Below the pieces are notes generated by a model. The model saw only the letters and a list, made by a program, of their open reading frames with translations. It searched no databases and was not told where the DNA came from. From Verrucomicrobiota bacterium (GTDB lineage: Bacteria; Verrucomicrobiota; Verrucomicrobiia; Limisphaerales; UBA9464): a DNA stretch of 33,100 nt. The position numbers and the translations under genes are program-made. The stretch spans positions 1-33,100 of the forward strand of contig JANYCC010000456.1 in assembly GCA_025360495.1 (NCBI GenBank). The letters are read 5' to 3'. Shown one piece after another: positions 1 through 8,979 of this stretch; the stretch's first letter is position 1; the number at the start of each line of letters is the position of its first letter.

Positions 1-193
1 GCTGTTGCCGGACTCGACCCGGTTCGCCGTCCAGGCCCGGTATTTCAACCTGGGCCGGTCGGCGGGTGGGTCGGGGGTGTTCAGTGTGTATCGGACGAAC
101 GGGAAGTTGGTGCGGGTGATCCTCGCGCGGGAATTCACCGCGGCTGAGGAATACTTCTACCAACGTCGGCTCAACCAGGCGTTGTCGGCTTGA
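1..193 (+). CDS. BrnT-like toxin of a type II toxin-antitoxin system, 5' end truncated by window edge
   Basis: Translation ...QARYFNLGRSAGGSGVFSVYRTNGKLVRVILAREFTAAEEYFYQRRLNQ resembles the BrnT core (xxGRSxxGRxLxVVxTxxGxxxRVISAREATxxErrxYxx); followed by a CopG-like gene 28 bp downstream. Confidence 0.7.
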   Translation, partial: LLPDSTRFAVQARYFNLGRSAGGSGVFSVYRTNGKLVRVILAREFTAAEEYFYQRRLNQALSA

Positions 194-221
194 TCGCTGC
201 GGGCTTGATCGGAAAGCAGCC

Positions 222-497
222 ATGGAAACTGTGATCGCATGGGATGATGTCCCCCTGTTCGACAGCGAACAGGCGGAGGCGGCATTTTGGTCCGAGCACG
301 ACGTGGACCTGCGGTTGATGGATGCGGCGGCGACAGCGACGGGTGAGATGTCGGATTCGGTGAGCATCACCCTGCGGATGGATCCGCGGATGTTGGCACG
401 GATCAAGCGACTCGCCCGGTCCCGGTTCCTCAATTACCAGAGCATGATCAAGCAATGGCTCAGTGAACGGATGGAAAAAGAAGTGCGTGATCGTTAA
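222..497 (+). CDS. CopG/ribbon-helix-helix (BrnA-like) antitoxin
   Basis: 91 aa ending SVSITLRMDPRMLARIKRLARSRFLNYQSMIKQWLSERMEKE, typical of CopG_antitoxin proteins (xxRLxxxxLxRIKxLAxxxxxxYQxxIxxWLxERL); adjacent to toxin. Confidence 0.75.
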   Translation: METVIAWDDVPLFDSEQAEAAFWSEHDVDLRLMDAAATATGEMSDSVSITLRMDPRMLARIKRLARSRFLNYQSMIKQWLSERMEKEVRDR

Positions 498-542
498 GTG
501 CGTGATCGTTAAGTGGCCGATTGTTCAGTGCGTGACCGTTGA
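483..542 (+). repeat. 4 x 15-bp degenerate tandem repeat (GTGCGTGATCGTTAA) spanning the antitoxin stop codon
   Basis: gtgcgtgatcgttaa / gtgcgtgatcgttaa / gtggccgattgttca / gtgcgtgaccgttga read directly at 483, 498, 513, 528. Confidence 0.9.
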
Positions 543-576
543 TTTTCAAATTACACCCACCCGCCCTTCCGCCAGC

Positions 577-1320
577 ATGAATCCGCTGCCGTCAACCCCC
601 CTCCCACCCGCCGCCCGCCGCGGTGCGGGTTTCACGCTGATCGAATTGCTGGTGGTCATCTCGATCATTGCCGTGCTGGCCGGCATGCTCGTCGGTCTCG
701 CGCCCCAGGTTACCGTCCGCATGAAGGAGGCCCGCACCCGGGCGGAATTGGAGAAACTGGTCACCGCCATCGAGACTTATCGCGGACGGCACGGCGTGTA
801 TCCTCCCGACAATGTGATGGGTCGCGGATCGGATGGGACGCCGATCGTGAATTCGGTCACCAATGCCCTGTTTTATGAGCTGACCGGACTCATGGTGGTC
901 CGGACCAAAGGGGGCGGCTATTTCGTCCCGGTGGGGGATGGCGACCGGGCCCAGACGCGGTTGGATCCGACGCTGGTGCTGCAGTATTTCAACCGCGATG
1001 GGTTCGTGAACGCCGCGACGACGAACAACCTGCGGCGTCTCTATCATCACGACTTCAAGGACTCCCAGCACGCCTCGATCACCCGCGCGCCGACCCAGGC
1101 GCCCACCACGGCACCGAATGTCGAGGTTCTGACCGCGCCGATCCCCTGGCCTTTCAAGGACGCCCGGTTTCCCTCGCCGGTGGCCAAGCCCGGGTTCGAG
1201 ACCGTGAACCCGTGGCGCTATGTTTCCAGCAATCCGACCAACAACCCGGCCACCTTCGATCTGTGGGCGGAAGTGATCATCCGCGGCCAGCGGCGCGTCA
1301 TCGGCAACTGGAAGAACTGA
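577..1320 (+). CDS. Type II secretion pseudopilin, GspG-like
   Basis: MNPLPSTPLPPAARRGAG|FTLIELLVVISIIAVLAGMLVG prepilin leader with Glu+5; ATG at 577 preferred over the longer ORF at 463, which reads through the tandem repeat. Confidence 0.85.
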   Translation: MNPLPSTPLPPAARRGAGFTLIELLVVISIIAVLAGMLVGLAPQVTVRMKEARTRAELEKLVTAIETYRGRHGVYPPDNVMGRGSDGTPIVNSVTNALFYELTGLMVVRTKGGGYFVPVGDGDRAQTRLDPTLVLQYFNRDGFVNAATTNNLRRLYHHDFKDSQHASITRAPTQAPTTAPNVEVLTAPIPWPFKDARFPSPVAKPGFETVNPWRYVSSNPTNNPATFDLWAEVIIRGQRRVIGNWKN

Positions 1321-1357
1321 ATCCGAACCTTTCACATCACCCGTACCCGAAACCCGC

Positions 1358-2104
<747 letters not shown>

Positions 2105-2138
2105 AGTGACATAAACCCGGCCCCACCCCACCCCCCCC

Positions 2139-3026
2139 CTGTTCGACCCACACCATCTTCCGCCCCGTTCCGCCCGGCGTGCCTTCACGCTGATCGAGTT
2201 GCTGGTGGTGCTGGCGATCATCGGTGCGCTGGCGGCGGTCACCGTCCCGGCGTTCAAGGGATTCGGCCAGTCCAACTCCTTTACCACGGGGCAACGGCAG
2301 ATGATCGATGACCTCGGGTTCGCCCGGCAGGTGGCGATCAAGAGCCGTTCGACCGTCTATGTGCTGTTTGCGCCGACCAATGCCCACCTGCAGCAGCCGT
2401 TGTTTCTCAGCCTGAATGCCACGACGTACGGGAGCTTCCCGCGCGAGGCGCTGTCCACCCTGACGAATGTTGTGCTCGGCCAGTATGCCTCCTATGCCCT
2501 CTATGCGCAGCGCAAGGTGGGGGAACAGCCGGGCGTGGACCGGCCGCGGTACATCACCGAATGGAAGACGCTGCCGCAAGGGGTGATCTTCCCGAAGGAG
2601 ATGTTCCTCGGCGCGGACCCGGCGGTGAAGCTCCCAGTCGAAAAGCGCGTGCAACACCTCGCACAGCGCGGTTTCCCTTTCCCGGTCGTCCTCAAGGATC
2701 AGTTGCTCACCGAACAGATGACCCTGTGGGGTGGTCCCGACAAACTCCCCCAACTGCCCTTCATCGCCTTCGATCCGACGGGACGAATCTCCGACCAGAC
2801 CTACGCCGGCCTGCAGGGACCGAAGGGCGAGGCGATCCTGCCCGGGGCCGACGTGGTGATCGGGGTGGCGCCGGGCAGTGTCCTGATGCAACGCGACACC
2901 AACAGCGTGGTGATGCTGGGGGGCGGTGACGTGGTCGAGGCACCCCGGTTCGGCTATACCAACGGTCTCATCCGCATTTCCTACTACACCGGCCGGGCGC
3001 GGCTGGTGAAAAACCAACCCAAGTGA
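2139..3026 (+). CDS. Pseudopilin, GspH-like; start codon uncertain
   Basis: Frame reads LFDPHHLPPRSARRA|FTLIELLVVLAIIGALAAVTVPAFKGF; the ORF track start (TTG 2199) lies inside the prepilin helix. The only plausible initiator upstream in frame is CTG at 2139, immediately after a C tract; in-frame stop at 2112. Confidence 0.75.
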   Translation: MFDPHHLPPRSARRAFTLIELLVVLAIIGALAAVTVPAFKGFGQSNSFTTGQRQMIDDLGFARQVAIKSRSTVYVLFAPTNAHLQQPLFLSLNATTYGSFPREALSTLTNVVLGQYASYALYAQRKVGEQPGVDRPRYITEWKTLPQGVIFPKEMFLGADPAVKLPVEKRVQHLAQRGFPFPVVLKDQLLTEQMTLWGGPDKLPQLPFIAFDPTGRISDQTYAGLQGPKGEAILPGADVVIGVAPGSVLMQRDTNSVVMLGGGDVVEAPRFGYTNGLIRISYYTGRARLVKNQPK

Positions 3027-3886
3027 TGCACGCCGCCCTTCCAGCACGGAACCGTCGCCAGTCGGCCTTCACCATGACGGAGATCGCCCTGTGCATCGCC
3101 GTCATCGGCATCGCCTTGGTCGCGATCATCGGGGTGCTCCCCAGCGGTCTCACCGTCCAGAAGCAGAACCGTGAGGACACCCTGGTCGCCCAGGATTCCC
3201 AGTTCCTGACCGAGTCGATCCGGAGTGGCAGCATCGGGATTTCCGACCTGACCAACCGCGTCGATTTCATCCATTGGCGACGCATGAGTGCGACGCCGGC
3301 GGAGCAGGGGGACGAGTATTATCGCGGACCGAATTTCACCGACGCCCTGCCGGGGACATCGATCCCCATCACGGATGCCTGGCAGATCCTCGCGCTGCTG
3401 AGCGTGCCCCGCTTTGAAAGCAAGTTGGTGGGCCGGAACGTGGTGTTGATCGAGAACGAAATCACCGCCCAATTCCGGTCCCTGAACAGTCCGTTCACGG
3501 AGAAAAGCTACCGGGATGGCGCCGGCAATCTGCCCGACCCGACCCGGTTCACGACCGCCCTGCGTTACTTGGTCAACGTGGAAGCGGTCTCGGCGGTGAC
3601 CCGACCGACACCGACCACCAATGCCTTCCCGAACCCCGTGGACTATGCGGTGGCGTTCAATCAACAACTCCAGTTGGACCAATCACTCAGCGACCTGAGG
3701 CTGACCTTCCAGTGGCCCGTTTACCGCGTGGGCACTGAATTCCGGGTGGGCGGCAGCCGGCGCACTTTCCGGACCCAGGTGTTTGGCAACCGTCAGATAT
3801 TGACCACCAATTTCATGGGCACCGGCCGGATCGTCTCCCGGTTCAACGGCAGTCCCGCCGTCACCAACCTTCTCCAGCGTTTCTGA
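3026..3886 (+). CDS. Pseudopilin, GspI-like
   Basis: MHAALPARNRRQSA|FTMTEIALCIAVIGIALVAIIGVLPSGL; start overlaps upstream stop (GTGATG). Confidence 0.75.
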   Translation: MHAALPARNRRQSAFTMTEIALCIAVIGIALVAIIGVLPSGLTVQKQNREDTLVAQDSQFLTESIRSGSIGISDLTNRVDFIHWRRMSATPAEQGDEYYRGPNFTDALPGTSIPITDAWQILALLSVPRFESKLVGRNVVLIENEITAQFRSLNSPFTEKSYRDGAGNLPDPTRFTTALRYLVNVEAVSAVTRPTPTTNAFPNPVDYAVAFNQQLQLDQSLSDLRLTFQWPVYRVGTEFRVGGSRRTFRTQVFGNRQILTTNFMGTGRIVSRFNGSPAVTNLLQRF

Positions 3887-4860
3887 TGACCATGAAACCA
3901 AGCCGTACCCATCCCTTGCCGGCCCGCGGATTCTCGCTCATCGAACTGATGGTCGCCGTCGGACTCCTCGGGGTCATCGTCCTCGCCCTGTACGCGATGT
4001 TCGACCAGACCCAGAAGGCGTTGCGCGGTGCCTCCGGCCAGGCCGATGTCATGGAAGGGGCCCGGGCCGCGCTCGGATTGGTGACCCGCGACATCGAGGA
4101 GGCGGGGGCGGCGGGCGTGCCGAACGGCCCGAATTTCCTGACCCACGTGAGCGCAAAGGCCAACCTCATCGAGAACCAGACGCTCCTTTTCCAAGAGCAT
4201 CAACCGGTGTTGCAGGACGTCTTCGGCATCAAGAATGTCGGGGACCATCGGTGGCAGGTCTTCGGTTACTTCATCGCCAGCGAGGATTCGGCGGTCGTGG
4301 CGGTCAAGCCGCCCGTCGGCACCCTCTACCGGTATGAGGACCGCGATTATAGGAGCATGGTCAACGGGGACCTCCGGACCTCGTCCAGCAACACGCCGAT
4401 CCAATTCGTGACCCGGGGTTCCCTCGGCTCCTCGGTCCTGCAGCGTAACCTGATCACCAAGCCGGGCGCCCTCGGTTCCGACCCCACCCATCGCCTGAAC
4501 AACTCCGCCCGGGTCCTCGACGGGGTCGTCAACTTCCGCGTGACCGCCTACGACACGATCGGCCGGCCGATCGACCTGGTCTATCCCACGAATTCCCTCC
4601 CGGCACCGGACGGGGCCACGCGCTATCCACCGCTCACCCGGACCAGGATCCTGAAGGGACTGGTGACGGATGTGATCTATGCCGACACCGCGATGCCGGC
4701 CTATGTCGAGGTTGAGCTCGACACGCTGGAACCCCGGTTGCTGGAACAATTCCGGGCCCTGCCACCGGACATAAAGATCCGGAACCGCTACCTCACGAAC
4801 CATCTGGGCCAGATCCAGAGCTTCCGCCAACGCATTCCGATCCGCTCCTCCTTCCGATGA
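3886..4860 (+). CDS. Pseudopilin, GspJ-like
   Basis: MTMKPSRTHPLPARG|FSLIELMVAVGLLGVIVLALYAMFDQTQKALRG...AALGLVTRDIEEAG; TGATG overlap with upstream gene. Confidence 0.8.
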   Translation: MTMKPSRTHPLPARGFSLIELMVAVGLLGVIVLALYAMFDQTQKALRGASGQADVMEGARAALGLVTRDIEEAGAAGVPNGPNFLTHVSAKANLIENQTLLFQEHQPVLQDVFGIKNVGDHRWQVFGYFIASEDSAVVAVKPPVGTLYRYEDRDYRSMVNGDLRTSSSNTPIQFVTRGSLGSSVLQRNLITKPGALGSDPTHRLNNSARVLDGVVNFRVTAYDTIGRPIDLVYPTNSLPAPDGATRYPPLTRTRILKGLVTDVIYADTAMPAYVEVELDTLEPRLLEQFRALPPDIKIRNRYLTNHLGQIQSFRQRIPIRSSFR

Positions 4861-7800
4861 ACCGCTCCTCCCAACGTGGTGTCGCGCTCGTCATCACCCT
4901 GATCATGCTGTCGGTGGTGACGATCACCGCCGTCGCTTTCCTGGCCGTCGCCCGGCGCGAGCGCGGTTCCGTGGGTGCGGCCGCCGAACTGGTGGATGCG
5001 CGATCGGCGTCGGAATCGGCCCTCGCGCGGGCGGAGGCCGAGGTGGCGGCGCGCATCCTCGGCACCGGCAACCGCATGGACATCCGGTTGCAGGTCTCCA
5101 CCAATTACGTCAACACGCAGGTCAACCTGGCGCAGCTCGACCAGATGGTCACCGAGACCCTGCCGACGGTTGATTACCGGATTTTCACGAATTCCAGCCC
5201 CCAGGTGCGGGCGGATGGATCCCCGTGGTTCAACCAGAACACCACGGCCGGCCTCCAGCATTCCCGGGCCGCGTTGGCGAACCTTTATTATGATCCGCGG
5301 CCCCCGGTTTATGCCGCCATCAGCCGCTCCCCGAATGTGCGGGCGGAGTTCCGATATTATCTCGACCTGAACCGGAACGGGATCTGTGACACCAACGGGG
5401 TGCAACTGATGTATGACCAGTCCCGCAAGGTGATCGGGACCAACACCCTGGTCGGGGATCCCGAGTGGGTCGGGGAGACGGAGTACCCGGGAGTCCCGCA
5501 TTCGGGCACCAACCGGTTCCAGAAACGCTGGGCTTTCGTGATCCTGCCCGCCGGCCGGACCCTGGACCTGAATTATCTCCACAATGACGTCAAGGATCGG
5601 CGGACGGTCCCCGGCGGATACGCACGCAACCAGGGGGTCGGGACGTTCGAGGACAATGGCGCGGCGTTCCTGGTGGATCTCAACACCAACGTCTGGCCGA
5701 CCACGTCCTACACCTATCGCCCCGCTTCCGGCGCGCTCAGCAGCGGCCTGGCGTTTGAGGACGCTTACCGCCTGTTTCTCGCCCGCCGTGGTGACCCGCA
5801 GCAGACCGTCCAACGCGGGGCCCCGGACTTCTTCGAGATGTCGCCGAAGCTAATGCCGTTCGGCAACAATCACATCGACGATTATGCGGACGGGCCGATC
5901 CCGGCGACGCTCGCGGAGTTCCGGCGCCCGCAGGATTATATCAACTCCAATCAGGGCGAGGACAGCCTCAAGGGCCGGTGGGCGGGCACGGACAACCAAC
6001 GGCAGATCCTCAACCTCTCGGGACTCCTGGACGGTTCGGTGGGGACGGACCTGGCGGCACGCCTCGCCGGTCGCACGAATTTTGCCGGGAACAAGCTGGT
6101 CAGCACGTACGACCAGAACACGTTTTACCGGATGCTCGGCAGCCTCGGCACGGACACCGGGGACGGCCGGTATGAATCGGGGACGAATTATTCCGGCGCA
6201 TTCTACCGTCGGGCCAAGCTGAACATCAATTATGCACCGGACAACAACGACCCGACCGTGGACCTGGCTTCGAGTGCGGACATCTCTTTTTTCAACGACT
6301 GGAAGCCCATCGCCTGGTTCACGAACGCCGTGCACCGGTTGTTGCTGACGGAGTTCACCAACGGCCTGCCCGACCGGCAATTGCTCACCAATTCCCGGAC
6401 CGCCCATCTCGGGCACGGGTTGGCCATCCACGGGACCAACGTCATCCGCGGCGTGACCAACATCTATCGGTATGATGCCGAGGTGCACCGGTTGCTACAG
6501 GTGGCGGCCAACATTTACGACGCCACCCATTACGTCTCGACCGCCCGTCCCGGGAATCCCCGCGGCGACATCCCGTCGGTGTTCCGCCCGATCTTATACC
6601 AGCAGCAGACCAATGGCGGGCTGCTCGTGCGCATCGCCGGTTTCCAGGAAGTCACCAATGCCGTCCCGCTGGGCCGGCCGTGGGTGGACTTGGACGACAA
6701 CCGCCAGGCGGCCCGTCTCTCGTCCAACCCGGACGTCGCGGCGATCCTGGCGGCCGGGCTGGATTTCAATGCGGCCGGGATCCCGTGGGTGGTCGGTGCG
6801 AAGCGCGGCCTGCCGAATTTCCAAGAGGGTTATTGGCAGAGCCGGTTGGATATCACGCGCCGGTTGAATATCACCAAGGCGCTGCCGACCGATGCCTTGG
6901 CAAAGACCAACGGCCGGCCATGGGAAGACGGTCGATTCGGTGCCTTTGCGCAGTATCGCTATGACGTGGCGAACACCTTCGGAATGGAGGCGTGGAATTC
7001 GTACTTCACCCTCTCCAACCCGACCGCCGTCACGCTGCGGGCGACCAATTATTTCGGGTTCGCCATCCGCGATGAAGCCAGCGGCCTCTACGGGCAGGCC
7101 ATCTACCAGACGAATGGCTTCAAAACCGCGTTCGCCACCATCGCGGCCGGAAAGTGGTCCCCTCAGGAATACCTGGCGCCCTTGAACGTCGGGTTCGGCA
7201 CCAACTTCGTCTATGACCACATCAAAAAGCAGATCTGGCCTGCTGGCTCGACCAACGGCGGTTATGTCGATATCCGGGCGCCGGCGCCGCGGTTGACGAT
7301 CGCGTTCACCAACCACCTGGTCTATGCGCTCATCGACCAAAGCGGCCGGTTGCTGGACATGGTGAATCTCAAGAGCGTGATGTACCAGACCAACGCCCTG
7401 GGGGTGCTCTCCAAACCCGCCGGCACCCCGTCGACCGGGCACCACATGAGCGAGTTCTGGAACACCAATCTCTATGCAGGCGTTGGACTCTATCTGAGCC
7501 AGGGCATCGCGCTCCAGTTCGACGGTTCCCTGGGCTCCAACCAAAAGGGCGGGGTGGTGGACATCCAGAATTCGCTGTGGAAGGAAGCCCCCGGGGTCCG
7601 GCCGGCGGGTCAGCAAAAGGATTATGAGAAGGACGGCCTGTATTATTTCCTGTTCCGGCTACCACGGCGCGCCGGTGAAAAGGTCGCGTCGGACGTGCTG
7701 GCCCATTTCGGGGGGACCGCCACCCAGGTGGGTTACACCCCGACGGCCACGGTGCTGCTGACCGACCGCCGCCAGGCCAACGATCCGCTGGTCCATTACA

Positions 7801-8948
7801 CCCCTGAGGACCTGGCCCCGGGACTCCTGCTGCACACCGCGCCGGAAGGCTACACCGAGGTCCAGGTGCCCGGCCAATTCACGCTGCGGTCCACTGCCGG
7901 TTCCAGCTTTACGGTCGAGGAACGGTCCCTCACCAACCATCTCGGCAACCAGGCCAAGGTCGTGCGCGCCTATGCCCCGTGGGGGGTGAACAGCGACCTC
8001 GGTTCGGGCGTCCCCGTCCCCGTCAACGACATCAAGTCCACCGCCTTCGACGTGGCGTATAAGGATTCGTTGGTGAAACGTTCGGACGACTGGAATTTCC
8101 CGACCAACAAGGTGCCCGGAATCGGCTGGCTCGGACGAATCCATCGGGGGACACCGTGGCAGACGATCTATTTGAAGGGGCTCAGGCCGGAGTTGGGCTC
8201 GACGCTGGTCGCGGACCGTTATTTGGGCGCCAAGAGTTGGGCGGGATGGTCGGGCAACGGGCGCACGATGCCCAACAACGACTGGGCCATCCTGGACCTG
8301 TTCACGGCGGCGGTGAATGACAACAGCGCGCGGGGTGTGCTTGGGGTCAACCAGACCAACCTCGCCGCCTGGTCCGCGGTGTTGTCCGGCATGCCCGTCC
8401 TGACGAACGTGACGGGGAAGCCCAATGGTGCCCTTAGCACGCGGTTCATCGAGCCCGCCACGCCGCAACTCCGGCGGATCGTGGAGAACATCAACAGCTC
8501 GCGGACGGGATTTGCCGGCGGGGTTTTCAGCCGGTTGGGCCAGGTGCTCTCCGCTTCCGCCCTCAGCGTGGGCCCGTTGGGCACCAACCAGGCATCCCCG
8601 GTTTTCTCGCCCTTCCTCACGCCGTTTGACCGTTACCAGATCCCGGGTTCCGCCACCTTCGTCCCGGCCGCCGTTCCCGACGAGGTGATCGAACAGATCC
8701 CGCAACAGGTGTTGTCCCTGCTCCGCACCGACGAAGCGCGCGTCGTGATTTACGCCTACGGCCAGGCCCTGAAGCCCGCGCCCAATTCCATCGTGACCCG
8801 ACCGGGGCCCTTCTTCGGATTGTGCACCAATTATGTCGTCACCAGCGAATTTGCCACCCGCACCGTCGTACGTTTTGACGGTGCCCCCCGTCCGGGACAA
8901 CTCCGGGCGGTGATCGAGGATCATCGCGTCCTGCCACCGGAAAACTGA
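4857..8948 (+). CDS. Very large GspK/PilX-like pseudopilus protein (1363 aa)
   Basis: MNRSSQRG|VALVITLIMLSVVTITAVAFLAVARRERGSVGAAAELVDARSASESALARAEAEV: GspK-type N-terminus lacking Glu+5; ATGA overlap with upstream GspJ-like gene; resembles Verru_Chthon cassette protein A-type proteins as remembered. Confidence 0.75.
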   Translation: MNRSSQRGVALVITLIMLSVVTITAVAFLAVARRERGSVGAAAELVDARSASESALARAEAEVAARILGTGNRMDIRLQVSTNYVNTQVNLAQLDQMVTETLPTVDYRIFTNSSPQVRADGSPWFNQNTTAGLQHSRAALANLYYDPRPPVYAAISRSPNVRAEFRYYLDLNRNGICDTNGVQLMYDQSRKVIGTNTLVGDPEWVGETEYPGVPHSGTNRFQKRWAFVILPAGRTLDLNYLHNDVKDRRTVPGGYARNQGVGTFEDNGAAFLVDLNTNVWPTTSYTYRPASGALSSGLAFEDAYRLFLARRGDPQQTVQRGAPDFFEMSPKLMPFGNNHIDDYADGPIPATLAEFRRPQDYINSNQGEDSLKGRWAGTDNQRQILNLSGLLDGSVGTDLAARLAGRTNFAGNKLVSTYDQNTFYRMLGSLGTDTGDGRYESGTNYSGAFYRRAKLNINYAPDNNDPTVDLASSADISFFNDWKPIAWFTNAVHRLLLTEFTNGLPDRQLLTNSRTAHLGHGLAIHGTNVIRGVTNIYRYDAEVHRLLQVAANIYDATHYVSTARPGNPRGDIPSVFRPILYQQQTNGGLLVRIAGFQEVTNAVPLGRPWVDLDDNRQAARLSSNPDVAAILAAGLDFNAAGIPWVVGAKRGLPNFQEGYWQSRLDITRRLNITKALPTDALAKTNGRPWEDGRFGAFAQYRYDVANTFGMEAWNSYFTLSNPTAVTLRATNYFGFAIRDEASGLYGQAIYQTNGFKTAFATIAAGKWSPQEYLAPLNVGFGTNFVYDHIKKQIWPAGSTNGGYVDIRAPAPRLTIAFTNHLVYALIDQSGRLLDMVNLKSVMYQTNALGVLSKPAGTPSTGHHMSEFWNTNLYAGVGLYLSQGIALQFDGSLGSNQKGGVVDIQNSLWKEAPGVRPAGQQKDYEKDGLYYFLFRLPRRAGEKVASDVLAHFGGTATQVGYTPTATVLLTDRRQANDPLVHYTPEDLAPGLLLHTAPEGYTEVQVPGQFTLRSTAGSSFTVEERSLTNHLGNQAKVVRAYAPWGVNSDLGSGVPVPVNDIKSTAFDVAYKDSLVKRSDDWNFPTNKVPGIGWLGRIHRGTPWQTIYLKGLRPELGSTLVADRYLGAKSWAGWSGNGRTMPNNDWAILDLFTAAVNDNSARGVLGVNQTNLAAWSAVLSGMPVLTNVTGKPNGALSTRFIEPATPQLRRIVENINSSRTGFAGGVFSRLGQVLSASALSVGPLGTNQASPVFSPFLTPFDRYQIPGSATFVPAAVPDEVIEQIPQQVLSLLRTDEARVVIYAYGQALKPAPNSIVTRPGPFFGLCTNYVVTSEFATRTVVRFDGAPRPGQLRAVIEDHRVLPPEN

Positions 8949-8979
8949 ACCCCAGCGCGAACCCCTTTTTTGACCGTCC

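Noticed and set aside
463-1320. Longer start (463) for the first pseudopilin
   Set aside because: Would overlap the antitoxin and translate the 15-bp repeat; ATG 577 gives a normal prepilin leader.
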